Positions 15,770-23,880 of a stretch of DNA of 58,263 nt are shown in pieces. The translations under genes were made by a program, and so were the position numbers. Under the pieces are notes generated by a model, which was given only the letters and a program-made list of their open reading frames with translations, ran no database searches and was not told the origin of the DNA. This DNA is from CAZGXI01 sp964529715 (GTDB lineage: Bacteria; Chloroflexota; Anaerolineae; Aggregatilineales; Ch27): NCBI GenBank assembly GCA_964529715.1, contig CAZGXI010000031.1, positions 1 through 58,263 on the forward strand, in the 5' to 3' direction. The number at the start of each line of letters is the position of its first letter. Within the stretch, counting starts at the first letter, position 1.

Positions 15770-18538
15770 TCAGGGCCGGCGAGGACGCAATTCACAGGTT
15801 AACACCTGGCCACCGCGAACGGGCAAGGTAAGCATATGCACGCCGTTCGTGGGCATGTCTGAATTCGGAACAGGTGTTATGGTTTCGAGCCGATCTTCGT
15901 TCAGGTTAAGCAGGTAGGCTGTCTCCAGGGGACGCCAGCTTGTGAGCTGCGCCGTCACAGGGGCGTCGTCGGGATTGTAGAAGCGAACGATCAACCCGCC
16001 GCCGTCAGCACTACGGCGTACAGCACTGAGCACCAGCGTTTCCGGCTCTAGGCGGACAAAGCTCAGGCTATCGGGGTTGCTCCCTTCGCGCGGCCAGGGA
16101 ATGCGTTTAACCACCCGTTCGTACCAGTCGAGGTCAACGCCAATGAACGGCATTTCACGCAGTTCCATCCCCTCGTGCGTGTCGGCGCGGGCGATGCGCA
16201 AAGGCGCAGTATAGTTCACAGCCGCGCGGTAGACCTGCCGCCAATCGCCCACATGTGGCAAAATAGCGTATTCAAACATGTGCACACCGGGACACTGCGC
16301 ACCGGGGGCAGGCAGCAGTGGCCCGGCGGCGACGTGCCGGTTGCTCAGGTCGTCGCGCGAGAGCCAGCCTACGCAACGCAGCAGGGTCAGCGCGACCTGC
16401 GTGCCCTGCCCAGTATGCTCCACTTCCACCGAGGGCAGCCCCCGGTTGAGCACCGCAAGACCACGCACACCGTCGCTGAGATCGGTAAATGCCCGCTGGT
16501 GCATCAGTGGCGTTGGGTCTTCTACCCACCCCTCGGAAGACGGCAGCGTAATATCGCGCGCACTGACCTGGAAAGCTGCATCGACATAGGCCCGCTCAGG
16601 CTGTAGATCGACGGGGAAGCTCACGGTCAGTTTGTGATCTTGCGCGCGGTTGTCAATGCGAGTCTCGACAAACAGGCCCGGCTGATTACGATACAGTGTC
16701 AGCGTGGAGACGATCTCCAACGGAACAAGCTGGCTGTCACGACGCTGACGGTCGGCAGTCAGCGCCGCCGGGATGTGCAGCGTTTGCGTCACGCGGAACC
16801 GGGCCAGCAGCGGCCCAGAAACGAGGCATTCGATGTGGGCTTCTACGCCTTTGCTGCTGAACGTCTGGCTGTGTGGGCAAGGACACGAACTGTACTCATC
16901 CCCGGCGTCGTCCACGTCGTCAAAACGATGTAGATCGGTGTAAACCGCTCCTGTAAGTCGGTCGGTCACGGTCAGGCTGCCGTCGTGCGCAATCGAAAAC
17001 GCGAGAAAGGCGTTCTGCGCGCCGTTTTCATGCACACTTAGAGAGCCAATCTCCGGTTGAGCAGCCGAAACGCCCGACCGAGCATAAACGGTCGTGTAGC
17101 CGCAGGCGGGCACCTCGACCGGGAAGGCCACCGTCACCCTGATCTTGCGGTTCGGCTTGAGCGTTTCCAGCCACACTTTTTCCTCGACACGCAGCACCTG
17201 ATAGGGAATCGGCTGCCCCTGCGCGCCGACCAACACGAATTGCTGCGCCGCCGGATCGTCGAAGTCAAAGTCAATATCGCCGACGACCGTTTCGGAGCGC
17301 GACCAACCGAGCGGATTGAACACCAAGACCGGCATTCCCGCCTGCCCGGTGAAATCCGCCTGCCGGGCGATCAGGCGTAGACTGTCGCGGACCAGGATTT
17401 CACCGATCTGCTCAGCCTGGGAGAAGCGGTAAAGCATCTCCTCGTGTACCGGATCGATGCCGCTGCCGTAGATGTCATCATGGGGATGGTTCTTCAGCAG
17501 CCAACGCCAGGCCGTCCACACAAGGTCTTGCACGCCGTCGGGTGGGTGCGCACCTGCCAGCCAGGCAAAAGCCGTCAGCGGCTCAGTGTAACGTTCCAAC
17601 AGCGTTTCGACACGGTGATTGCGCTGCTTCAGATATAGGCGAGTCGAGTAAACCCCCTGCAATATTTCGGAATAACGCCCCCAGCGGAATTCGCCGCTAA
17701 ATTCTGGTAATGCCACACCGGACGCCCGCACCTGTGTAAGATGATCGGTGAGGGTGCCCTGCCGGAAGGTAGCCTGTGGAAAAATCTGGTTGGCGCGCCG
17801 AATCAGTTCGGGGATGCGCGGCTCAGCTTCGGCATGGTCGATGCCGTTCATGAGCAGGCGCGCAGACGTGTTTGACAGGGGTTCGAGATTGTCCAGCGCA
17901 TCACGCAGCTGAGTAAAGGCCAGTTCCCAATCGAATTCCATCTGAGAGGTATCGCCCCAGCGGATGGGAAAGCCAATGTTTGAGAGATTATGATACCCCC
18001 AGGGCATCCAGACAGCGAGTACGCGCGAGCCATCTTTGGCGACCCACATGAACTCTGCCCCGATCTCATCCGCTTCAGCGCCAACGCCGCGCCAGAAAAA
18101 CGCCGAATCGATGCCGAAGCCCTGGAAAATCTGCGGCAGTTGCGCGATGTGTCCAAACCCATCAGGCACATAGCCGACCTTCATCACCCCGCCGAAAGCC
18201 TCGCCCATGCGGTGGCCAATCATCAGGTTGCGAATCAGGGCTTCGGGGCTGACCAGAAATTCGTCCGGCAGCACATACCAGGGGCCGACACTGATCCTGC
18301 CCGCCCGGACGAGCGCCTGGAGGACAGGAGCGCGCTGCGGACGGACTTCGAGATAGTCTTCCAGAATGGAGGTCTGCCCGTCTAACATGAAGAAGTGGTA
18401 GGTCGGATCATGCTCCAACAGATCGATCAGGCGGTCGATCAGGCGCACCAGACGGATGCGGTACTCCTGAAAAGTGACATACCAGGCGCGGTCCCAGTGC
18501 GTATGCGGTACAACGGTAATCTGGATAGATGCACTCAT
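15770..18538 (-). CDS. GH38 alpha-mannosidase
   Basis: A 922-residue cytoplasmic glycosidase. The GH38 N-terminal domain begins with VVPHTHWDRAWYVTFQEYR, including the zinc-binding His-X-His and Asp. VGYVPDGFGHIAQLPQI carries the expected catalytic aspartate, and MNGIDHAEAEPRIPELI resembles the conserved NGxDH block. The middle three-helix domain and C-terminal beta domains are present, so the protein is full length. No signal peptide is seen at the chosen start, ATG 18538, which has AAGGAG upstream. That site lies in a small hairpin. First gene of the glycan operon, with its own promoter near 18671-18699. It probably trims imported alpha-mannosides. Confidence 0.87.
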   Translation of the reverse strand: MSASIQITVVPHTHWDRAWYVTFQEYRIRLVRLIDRLIDLLEHDPTYHFFMLDGQTSILEDYLEVRPQRAPVLQALVRAGRISVGPWYVLPDEFLVSPEALIRNLMIGHRMGEAFGGVMKVGYVPDGFGHIAQLPQIFQGFGIDSAFFWRGVGAEADEIGAEFMWVAKDGSRVLAVWMPWGYHNLSNIGFPIRWGDTSQMEFDWELAFTQLRDALDNLEPLSNTSARLLMNGIDHAEAEPRIPELIRRANQIFPQATFRQGTLTDHLTQVRASGVALPEFSGEFRWGRYSEILQGVYSTRLYLKQRNHRVETLLERYTEPLTAFAWLAGAHPPDGVQDLVWTAWRWLLKNHPHDDIYGSGIDPVHEEMLYRFSQAEQIGEILVRDSLRLIARQADFTGQAGMPVLVFNPLGWSRSETVVGDIDFDFDDPAAQQFVLVGAQGQPIPYQVLRVEEKVWLETLKPNRKIRVTVAFPVEVPACGYTTVYARSGVSAAQPEIGSLSVHENGAQNAFLAFSIAHDGSLTVTDRLTGAVYTDLHRFDDVDDAGDEYSSCPCPHSQTFSSKGVEAHIECLVSGPLLARFRVTQTLHIPAALTADRQRRDSQLVPLEIVSTLTLYRNQPGLFVETRIDNRAQDHKLTVSFPVDLQPERAYVDAAFQVSARDITLPSSEGWVEDPTPLMHQRAFTDLSDGVRGLAVLNRGLPSVEVEHTGQGTQVALTLLRCVGWLSRDDLSNRHVAAGPLLPAPGAQCPGVHMFEYAILPHVGDWRQVYRAAVNYTAPLRIARADTHEGMELREMPFIGVDLDWYERVVKRIPWPREGSNPDSLSFVRLEPETLVLSAVRRSADGGGLIVRFYNPDDAPVTAQLTSWRPLETAYLLNLNEDRLETITPVPNSDMPTNGVHMLTLPVRGGQVLTCELRPRRP

Positions 18539-18539
18539 C

Positions 18540-18552
18540 AGGAGTTTCTCCT
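18540..18552 (-). promoter_or_regulatory. Hairpin covering the ribosome-binding site of the mannosidase gene
   Basis: On the minus strand AGGAG-AAA-CTCCT forms a five-base-pair stem that pairs the ribosome-binding site with the bases just before ATG. It could lower translation unless opened. The stem is short, so the effect is uncertain. Confidence 0.4.
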
Positions 18553-18624
18553 TAGACGGCGGCATAGCACCAGTGGACCAAGTGGATACTCCATTTGTAC
18601 GCCGGACAAGTCCGGCCATTCTTT

Positions 18625-18665
18625 GTATAGACAGGAGATGCATTCGACCAGGAAACGTATAGACA
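18625..18665. repeat. Two direct 9-bp repeats in the mannosidase leader/promoter
   Basis: GTATAGACA occurs at 18625-18633 and 18657-18665, exactly 32 bases apart (about three helical turns). The second copy lies at the likely transcription start of the mannosidase operon. They may be binding sites for a regulator not encoded next to them. Confidence 0.4.
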
Positions 18666-18670
18666 ATTCT

Positions 18671-18699
18671 ATTGTGCCACGATTACCGGCTGTCGTCAA
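18671..18699 (-). promoter_or_regulatory. Promoter of the GH38/ABC/GH106 operon
   Basis: On the minus strand TTGACG (18699-18694), a 17-base spacer and CACAAT (18676-18671). The leader to the ATG at 18538 is about 125 bases. Confidence 0.5.
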
Positions 18700-18712
18700 T
18701 CGAATCGAATAG

Positions 18713-18741
18713 TTGATTAAATAGGTCAAAACTGTTATATT
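18713..18741 (+). promoter_or_regulatory. Promoter of the ferritin-like gene
   Basis: TTGATT (18713-18718), a 17-base spacer and TATATT (18736-18741). The ATG is at 18806. Together with the minus-strand promoter this makes a compact divergent control region. Confidence 0.6.
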
Positions 18742-18805
18742 TGGCATAGAATTGACTTCTACCGTCTGGGGCTTAGGCGAGACTGCTATATTGCTGGGGA
18801 AAGCT

Positions 18806-20023
18806 ATGAGTAAACGATCTAAACATATTAACATCGAGCAAAATGTCGCCATTCTCAAACGCTTTGCTTTTCTGGAACGTGCCTGTATGCGGACGCTGGC
18901 CGGCTGGCTGGCGGGAGTGCCAGAATGGGAAGCCAAGAACCTGATCGGCCTGCACATCTGGGAAAGCGCCGATGCAGCCGATGCCATTCATGCTCGGCTG
19001 CGCGAACTGCGTGCACACGACCCGGAGCGCGGAATCAGCGCGGGACTCCGCTCACTGGCGCAGGCGTTGGACCATGCGCAGAACACGGCGGAAGTCATCG
19101 CCACCGTTTACCTGGTGGTCAAGGCGGCGCTGCTGCAAGCCTACCGCGCTCACGAGGACATCACCTGGGCAGATTTCGACAACCCGACTATCAAGGTGAT
19201 TAAAGAGCGCCAGCTGGCAATCACCGAAAAGCAGGTCGCCTGGGCGGAGGGCTTTTTCCCGCAGGTCGCAGAGCGGTATCCGGGTTGGGAAGCGTGGCGC
19301 GACTACATTGACGGCCTGCTCGCTGCCGACGGCGGCGTGACGGGTACTGACGCGCCCCAGGCCGTCCCCACGCGCCCGGATGGACATCCTCTGCTGCTCC
19401 CCTGGAAGGAGTGCCAGCGCATGGCTGACTGGCCGATCTTCGATCCTTCCATCGACATCGAACCATCCCGCAGCGCCGAGCCAGAGGCCCATCGCCTGTG
19501 GCGTTTTAAGCACTACCTTAATGAAATGACGGCGGCAGAAACACTAGCGACGGTGTTGTGGATGACGCCGGAAATGCCCTGGGAATTCCAGCACAACGTC
19601 GCGCGCCACCAGTGGGATGAAATTCGCCACAGCCAGATCGGACAGGCACGGGTCCAACAGCTCGGTTTGAAAGTATCGGATGTGCCGCAGGTCGTCCAGA
19701 TATACAACGTGATGATGACCCTGCCCGCCGTCGAACAATACGCCCTGCTCACCACCGTCATCGAGCCGAATGGGATGCCGGAAAAGGTCGCCAACCGCGA
19801 GCACTGGGAAGCCATTGCGGATGAGGTCTCGGCAGCCGCAGTCAGCTATGACTGGAGCGACGAGAACTTCCACATCCGCTGGGGGCAAAAGTGGACTCCA
19901 GTGCTCCTGAAGACCTACGGCTACACCGAGACTCCCGAAGCGATTAAGGCGCGCATGGAAGCCTGGCTGTTGCAAAACACGCCGGTCAAAATGCAGGTCA
20001 AAATGGCGCAGGGCGAATATTGA
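18806..20023 (+). CDS. Ferritin-like (putative di-iron) protein of unknown function
   Basis: A 405-residue soluble protein with two helical regions that look ferritin-like. The first, residues about 20-60, has FLERACMRTLAGWLAGVPEW followed by NLIGLHIWESADAADAIHAR, with Glu and Glu/His spaced as in DUF455-like proteins. The second has LNEMTAAETLATVLWMTPEM and HNVARHQWDEIRHSQIG, where the ExxH-type pair could bind iron. No precise family was recognised. The ATG at 18806 is chosen as the protein proper begins with SKRSKHINIEQNV. A longer start at 18752 would overlap the region just past the promoter. It is transcribed alone and divergently from the mannosidase operon, so its role cannot be deduced from neighbours. 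Confidence 0.6.
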   Translation: MSKRSKHINIEQNVAILKRFAFLERACMRTLAGWLAGVPEWEAKNLIGLHIWESADAADAIHARLRELRAHDPERGISAGLRSLAQALDHAQNTAEVIATVYLVVKAALLQAYRAHEDITWADFDNPTIKVIKERQLAITEKQVAWAEGFFPQVAERYPGWEAWRDYIDGLLAADGGVTGTDAPQAVPTRPDGHPLLLPWKECQRMADWPIFDPSIDIEPSRSAEPEAHRLWRFKHYLNEMTAAETLATVLWMTPEMPWEFQHNVARHQWDEIRHSQIGQARVQQLGLKVSDVPQVVQIYNVMMTLPAVEQYALLTTVIEPNGMPEKVANREHWEAIADEVSAAAVSYDWSDENFHIRWGQKWTPVLLKTYGYTETPEAIKARMEAWLLQNTPVKMQVKMAQGEY

Positions 20024-20334
20024 TTACACACCGCTGGCATGAACAGCCGGCCAGGAATCGCGTGACATTACGCACCCGGCCTGGCCGCGCTGCTCAACCC
20101 GATGATGAAAAGGCTGACAGACGTTGCACGGCGGCGTTAACTTCCCCGCCGACCAGAGCATTGAATACCTCATCCAGACGCGCCTGGATCGCCTCGTCCT
20201 GGGCATAGACATTCCGCAAAGCGAACAGCCGCAACGGTAGTTGCAGGTCCTCAGGCCGAAAGAGGAATCCATAAGAAAGGGGACTGTCGCCTTTAGGCGA
20301 CAGGGGAATGCGCCTTGCCCCCTTCACGAAATCC

Positions 20335-20363
20335 TTGACAGACGAACGTATGGGCAATAGACT
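20335..20363 (+). promoter_or_regulatory. tnpB promoter
   Basis: TTGACA (20335-20340), 17 bases, TAGACT (20358-20363), with the tnpB ATG at 20403. It is the parent type of the relic promoter at 97-125. Confidence 0.65.
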
Positions 20364-20402
20364 AAGATTACTCTCAGCAATGTTCAATGCAGTGATCCCG
20401 GC

Positions 20403-21338
20403 ATGATCCGTACCTACCAGTACCGCTTGTACCTGACCAATGCCCAGGAACGCATGGCGGTGTTTGTGCTGGCGCAGGCACGAGGGGTGTACAACGCGGC
20501 GCTGGAACAGCGCATCACGAGCTATCGAGAGACCGGGAAGAGCGTCACCTACCAACAGCAATGGGCGCACTTCCGAGATGAGCGACGGGCGAACCCGGAG
20601 ACGCTGGGGTTGCTGAACGCCAGCAGCCTGCAACACGTCTTGCGGCGACTGGACAAGGCGTATCAGGGGTCGTTCCGGCGGATCAAGGCCGGAGAGAAGG
20701 CGGGCTTTCCGCGCTTCAAGGGGGCGAACCGCTTCCACCGTAGGGGCGTTCAATTGAACGCCCCTACCTACGGCGACGGGTGCAAGCTGCGCTTGGAGAA
20801 GAACGGGCGAGCCTTGCTCTACGTGCAGAACGTGGGGGAGATCAAGGTCAAGCTCCAGCGTCCGTTGCCGAAAGGCGCAGTCATCAAGCACGTGGTGCTC
20901 GTGCGCAAAACGCGCAAGTGGTACGTCAACCTGCAACTGGACCTGCCCGATCCCAGGCCGCGTCCTCACGAAGGGCAGGCGGTGGGGATCGATGTGGGAC
21001 TCAAGAGCCTGCTGGCCCTCAGCGCGCACGACGCGGGGCTGGCTCAGTTCCGTCAGATGCTTGCCTACAAAGCGGCAGAGGCTGGTACGCAAGTCCTGAC
21101 CGTGAACCCGGCCAACACCTCGCAGCTGTGCAGCGGGTGCGGCAGGGTTGTGGAGAAGTCTCTGCGCGACCGGGTTCACGACTGCCCTCACTGTGGTCTT
21201 GTCCTTGACCGGGACCTCAACGCGGCCCGGAATATCTTGCGTCGTGCTTTACCTGAACTCAAGCCCGCTCGGACGGAGCGGCCAGGGCGTAACGTTGGCC
21301 AGTGGGTCAGGTGTGCCCTGGGAAGCCGTCGCCTTTAG
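20403..21338 (+). pseudogene. tnpB: Internally deleted TnpB (RNA-guided nuclease relic)
   Basis: The frame is open (311 residues) but shorter than typical TnpB. The N-terminal helical/OrfB domain begins IRTYQYRLYLTNAQERMAVF. RuvC-I is present with Asp197 (VGIDVGLKSLLALS). Right after this, at about residue 208, the sequence jumps to AQFRQMLAYKAAEAG, which normally follows RuvC-II. About 95-100 residues are missing in frame, including the catalytic glutamate. The zinc ribbon (Cys243, Cys246, Cys261, Cys264) and the RuvC-III block LDRDLNAARN are intact. Residues about 113-122 are encoded by a 28-bp palindrome that is not part of normal TnpB. It should not cleave DNA. Whether it still binds RNA is unknown. 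Confidence 0.75.
20740..20767. repeat. 28-bp perfect palindrome inserted in frame in tnpB
   Basis: GTAGGGGCGTTCAA (20740-20753) is followed directly by its exact reverse complement TTGAACGCCCCTAC (20754-20767). Palindromes of the GTAGGGGCG type are common dispersed repeats in some bacteria. Here one seems to have landed inside tnpB without breaking the frame, adding about nine or ten residues (GVQLNAP region). Confidence 0.8.
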
Positions 21339-21355
21339 GCGGTGGAGTCGTCACC
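21200..21355 (+). ncRNA. Predicted omegaRNA (guide RNA scaffold) at the tnpB 3' end
   Basis: In tnpB elements the guide RNA scaffold overlaps the end of tnpB and runs to the right-end hairpin, with the guide taken from the flank. The right end here is well kept and ends in GGAGTCGTCAC, so the flank starting at about 21354 (CTCTTTGAGAAAGCTC) would be the guide. The 5' end of the RNA is a guess. Confidence 0.4.
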
Positions 21356-21494
21356 TCTTTGAGAAAGCTCCGGCGCAAGAGGCGCGAAAATGCCTCGCCT
21401 GCCGCCGCCACTGGGCTACATGTCCGTATCTTCATGGCATCGCTGCCCATTGCGAGACGCCACCCCCCAACCGTTGAAAGCTGGAAAACACCAA

Positions 21495-21539
21495 AATTGA
21501 GACGTCTCAATTATACAATAGAAACCACATACCGGTCAA
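21495..21539 (-). promoter_or_regulatory. Strong promoter with an 18-bp perfect palindromic operator, for the split gene
   Basis: On the minus strand TTGACC (21539-21534), an 18-base spacer and TATAAT (21515-21510). AATTGAGACGTCTCAATT (21495-21512) is a perfect 18-bp palindrome that overlaps the last bases of the -10 and the start region. This is the layout of a repressor-controlled promoter. The regulator is not known. Confidence 0.7.
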
Positions 21540-21557
21540 GCGGCCAGGGGTGAACCG

Positions 21558-23870
21558 TTACGCCAGCAGGCGCGGCCAGGTGAGCCACGCCAGCGCCGCC
21601 GCCGCAATATACAGCGCCGCGCCCAGGGCCAACGCTGCCGAGAAACCCGCCGCCATCGCCAGGGCCATCGCCAGAGCCGATCCCAGGACGGAGGCAATAG
21701 CGTTGGCCCCCCACAGGGCCGCTACTCCAGCCGGGTCGGCGCGGTGAGCGGCGCGCAGCCCGCCCGGAAAAGGCATTCCCATGAAGATACCCGGCAGCAT
21801 CACGGCGGCGACAGTGACGAGCAGCCGCGCTGGCAGGTCCAGGGGCAATGCCTGCCGGATCAGGGTAGGATAAACGACCAGCGAAATCACTGCCAACGCC
21901 GCAGCCAACAGAGCGGCCAGAGCCGTGCGGCGCGGCAACTGCGCCAGCGAAAACCGGCTGCTGAGCAGGCTACCCATCCCACCTCCGGCCAGCAGCCCGC
22001 CGACCACCACTGCCAGCGCCAGCACCGGCTGGCCCAACAGCAGGCTAAACCGCTGGATGAGCGGCACTTCCACCAGCATAAAGGCCGCCCCCAGCGCGGC
22101 AAAGTACGGGGCCAGGCTGGCGCGCTTCCACTGCCCGCCATCCCGCCGGACGAAGAAGAAGATCAGCCATGAGAAATAGACAACTACCAGCAGCAGCCCG
22201 ACCAGCAGCAGGTCGCCCAGCCCCGGCGGCAGGCCGGGATCGAACTGGTAGAAGAACGGTCGGTCATCTGTTGTCGGTGTGTAGCTATAGTCACTGTTGA
22301 TGGCAATATAGTCATCCAGCGACATCCCCTGCGCCAGCGGCTCAAGACTCTGCTCCTGGTACAGCGGCAGATAGAGCACCCCCGCGTTGCGCGCATGGGC
22401 GGCCTCTGCAAAGTCGTTCGCCGCGCCCAGGGTCCAGGGTTGACGCAGGATCAGCACCACCGAAGAGCGCGTCTGCGGATCGCCGCTGCGCAGCGAAGCC
22501 AACGCTACATGCCGCAGCGCCTGCTGGAGAGTCATCCCTTCGCCCTGGAGCATATCCAGCGCGGCCACCAGCAGCCTGACTCCTTCAATGCCGTGATGGG
22601 TGACGAAGCCGATTCGCCCGTCGTCGGTCAGATGGCTCCAATAAGCGCGCAGGGCCTCACGGGTAAAGATATAACTTTCCGCCAGGGCCGAATGTCCCGG
22701 CGCAGCGACCTGACTGTAGACGATGTTGGCGTAGATCAGGTCGTAGTGCCGGTCGGTCCGCTCGACGTAAATACGCCCATCGGCAACGACCGTTTCCACG
22801 CCGGGCAGATCCAGCACGCCGCCATTGTAGTCGGCAGAGTCGCGGGTCAGGTCCACCAGCGCCGGGTTGATCTCCACTGCCGTGATCGTTTCGGCTCCGG
22901 CCAGGTGAGCCATCAGCACATCCTTGCCTGCCCCTGCCCCCAGGATCAGCACGGCGTCTGTCGCGCTTGCGTCCAGGGCAAAGGGCAGGTAGGCGATGTC
23001 GTCCCGCAGCCAGGACACTGCCCGATCATCCCCGCCGTAACGCACCATGACACTACCTGCGCCAGCGTCGGTGAACACATAGCGCACGGTGGGGTCGCCC
23101 GTCTGGACCATGTCCACGCGGGCGAAAGAATCCCAGCGCGTTTCCAGCAGTTGCGCACCCTGCTCGCGCAGCAAGGCGATCATGGTCTTGTCCGGCGGGG
23201 CGTCTGCCAGGGCAGCGGGCGAAAAAACGACGATCCCCGCCGCGCGATTGATCAACAGCATGGCGATCAACGCCACCACCACCGCGGCAGCACGAACCAG
23301 CAGCACGCGCCGACCGGCGATCCAGGCCAGCAGGATAGCTGTTACTCCGGCCAGAAGCGCCAGCGCCAGAAGCGCATCCAACGCGCCCAACCACGAAACC
23401 AGGGCCAGCGCCGCGACCAGCCCCACTGCCCCTCCGAGCAGGTCGGCGGCGTAGAGCACCCCGCCGACGCGGGCGAAACGGGCAAACAGCGCCGCATTCA
23501 GACAACCGATCCCGGCAAACGGCAGCAACGCCGCTACCGCCGCCACACCGATCAGAGCGGCGGAGCGAAGCTGCGACAGTACCACCACCGCGCCCGCGAT
23601 CAACAGGGTCAACAGCAGCGCAGCGTGAGCCAGGTCCTCCCAGCCGAGCGCATTCCTGCCACGCCCGATCCAGGTCGCCAGCGCCGCGCCGATGCTCAGC
23701 CCGGCCACCGCCAGCGAGACGACCAAAAAGACGAAGTGGTATTGAAACATCAACGAGAACAGCCGCGTCAGCGCCACTTCGCAGGCCAGGCCCACCACGG
23801 ACAACAGAAACACCACTGCCAGAGCCACCCACACCCGTCCGGTCAAGAGGGGAGAGTTTGCATTGGTCAT
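21558..23870 (-). CDS. Membrane protein with an embedded spermidine-synthase-like domain
   Basis: A 770-residue inner-membrane protein. Residues 1-215 hold about seven hydrophobic helices. Residues about 240-500 form a soluble methyltransferase-fold domain like spermidine synthase, with the SAM-type loop LILGAGAGKDVLMAHLAGAE followed by TAVEINPALV and the YDLIYANIVYSQ segment. A second set of helices follows from about residue 555. This is the fused MFS/spermidine-synthase architecture. Whether such proteins make polyamines is largely untested. It begins 10 bases after the permease stop, so it is the last gene of the LacI-controlled importer operon. Its link to sugar import is unexplained. 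Confidence 0.75.
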   Translation of the reverse strand: MTNANSPLLTGRVWVALAVVFLLSVVGLACEVALTRLFSLMFQYHFVFLVVSLAVAGLSIGAALATWIGRGRNALGWEDLAHAALLLTLLIAGAVVVLSQLRSAALIGVAAVAALLPFAGIGCLNAALFARFARVGGVLYAADLLGGAVGLVAALALVSWLGALDALLALALLAGVTAILLAWIAGRRVLLVRAAAVVVALIAMLLINRAAGIVVFSPAALADAPPDKTMIALLREQGAQLLETRWDSFARVDMVQTGDPTVRYVFTDAGAGSVMVRYGGDDRAVSWLRDDIAYLPFALDASATDAVLILGAGAGKDVLMAHLAGAETITAVEINPALVDLTRDSADYNGGVLDLPGVETVVADGRIYVERTDRHYDLIYANIVYSQVAAPGHSALAESYIFTREALRAYWSHLTDDGRIGFVTHHGIEGVRLLVAALDMLQGEGMTLQQALRHVALASLRSGDPQTRSSVVLILRQPWTLGAANDFAEAAHARNAGVLYLPLYQEQSLEPLAQGMSLDDYIAINSDYSYTPTTDDRPFFYQFDPGLPPGLGDLLLVGLLLVVVYFSWLIFFFVRRDGGQWKRASLAPYFAALGAAFMLVEVPLIQRFSLLLGQPVLALAVVVGGLLAGGGMGSLLSSRFSLAQLPRRTALAALLAAALAVISLVVYPTLIRQALPLDLPARLLVTVAAVMLPGIFMGMPFPGGLRAAHRADPAGVAALWGANAIASVLGSALAMALAMAAGFSAALALGAALYIAAAALAWLTWPRLLA

Positions 23871-23880
23871 GCGTTACCGC

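Larger units (their letters stand above)
20281..21355 (+). mobile_element. IS200/IS605-type element carrying only tnpB
   Basis: An element of about 1.07 kb with a left-end hairpin CTGTCGCC-TTTA-GGCGACAG (20284-20303), tnpB, and a right-end hairpin CCGTCGCC-TTTA-GGCGGTGG (21326-21345) followed by GGAGTCGTCAC. There are no terminal inverted repeats and no tnpA, so it would need a transposase in trans. A second right end lies at 1-55 of the window. The outer boundaries are estimated from the hairpins and from the point where the split gene resumes. Confidence 0.75.
20094..21450 (-). pseudogene. Small gene split by the tnpB element
   Basis: Outside the element the minus strand has two coding-looking halves. 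The N-terminal half starts near 21450 (GSDAMKIRTCSPVAAAGEAF, then SRLLRRSFLKE). The C-terminal half, from about 20280 to the stop at 20094, reads SYGFLFRPEDLQLPLRLFAL, then RNVYAQDEAIQARLDEVFNA and LVGGEVNAAVQRLSAF. Joined, they give a helical protein of about 90 residues of unknown family. The unbroken antisense frame through tnpB is chance. The gene has its own strong promoter with an 18-bp palindromic operator at 21495-21539, so it may have been a small autoregulated protein. The exact junction is uncertain by some tens of bases. Confidence 0.5.

Noticed and set aside
20281..21191. Open minus-strand frame running through the whole tnpB element
   Set aside because: Inside the element it is the antisense of tnpB. 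Only the part outside the element (20094-20280) looks like real coding sequence, and it is reported as half of a split gene.
20403..21338. TnpB-like nuclease-dead repressor (TldR) as the primary call
   Set aside because: Known dead TnpB repressors keep the overall fold. Here about 95-100 residues are gone from the RuvC domain and the gene still lies inside transposon ends, so decay is the simpler reading.
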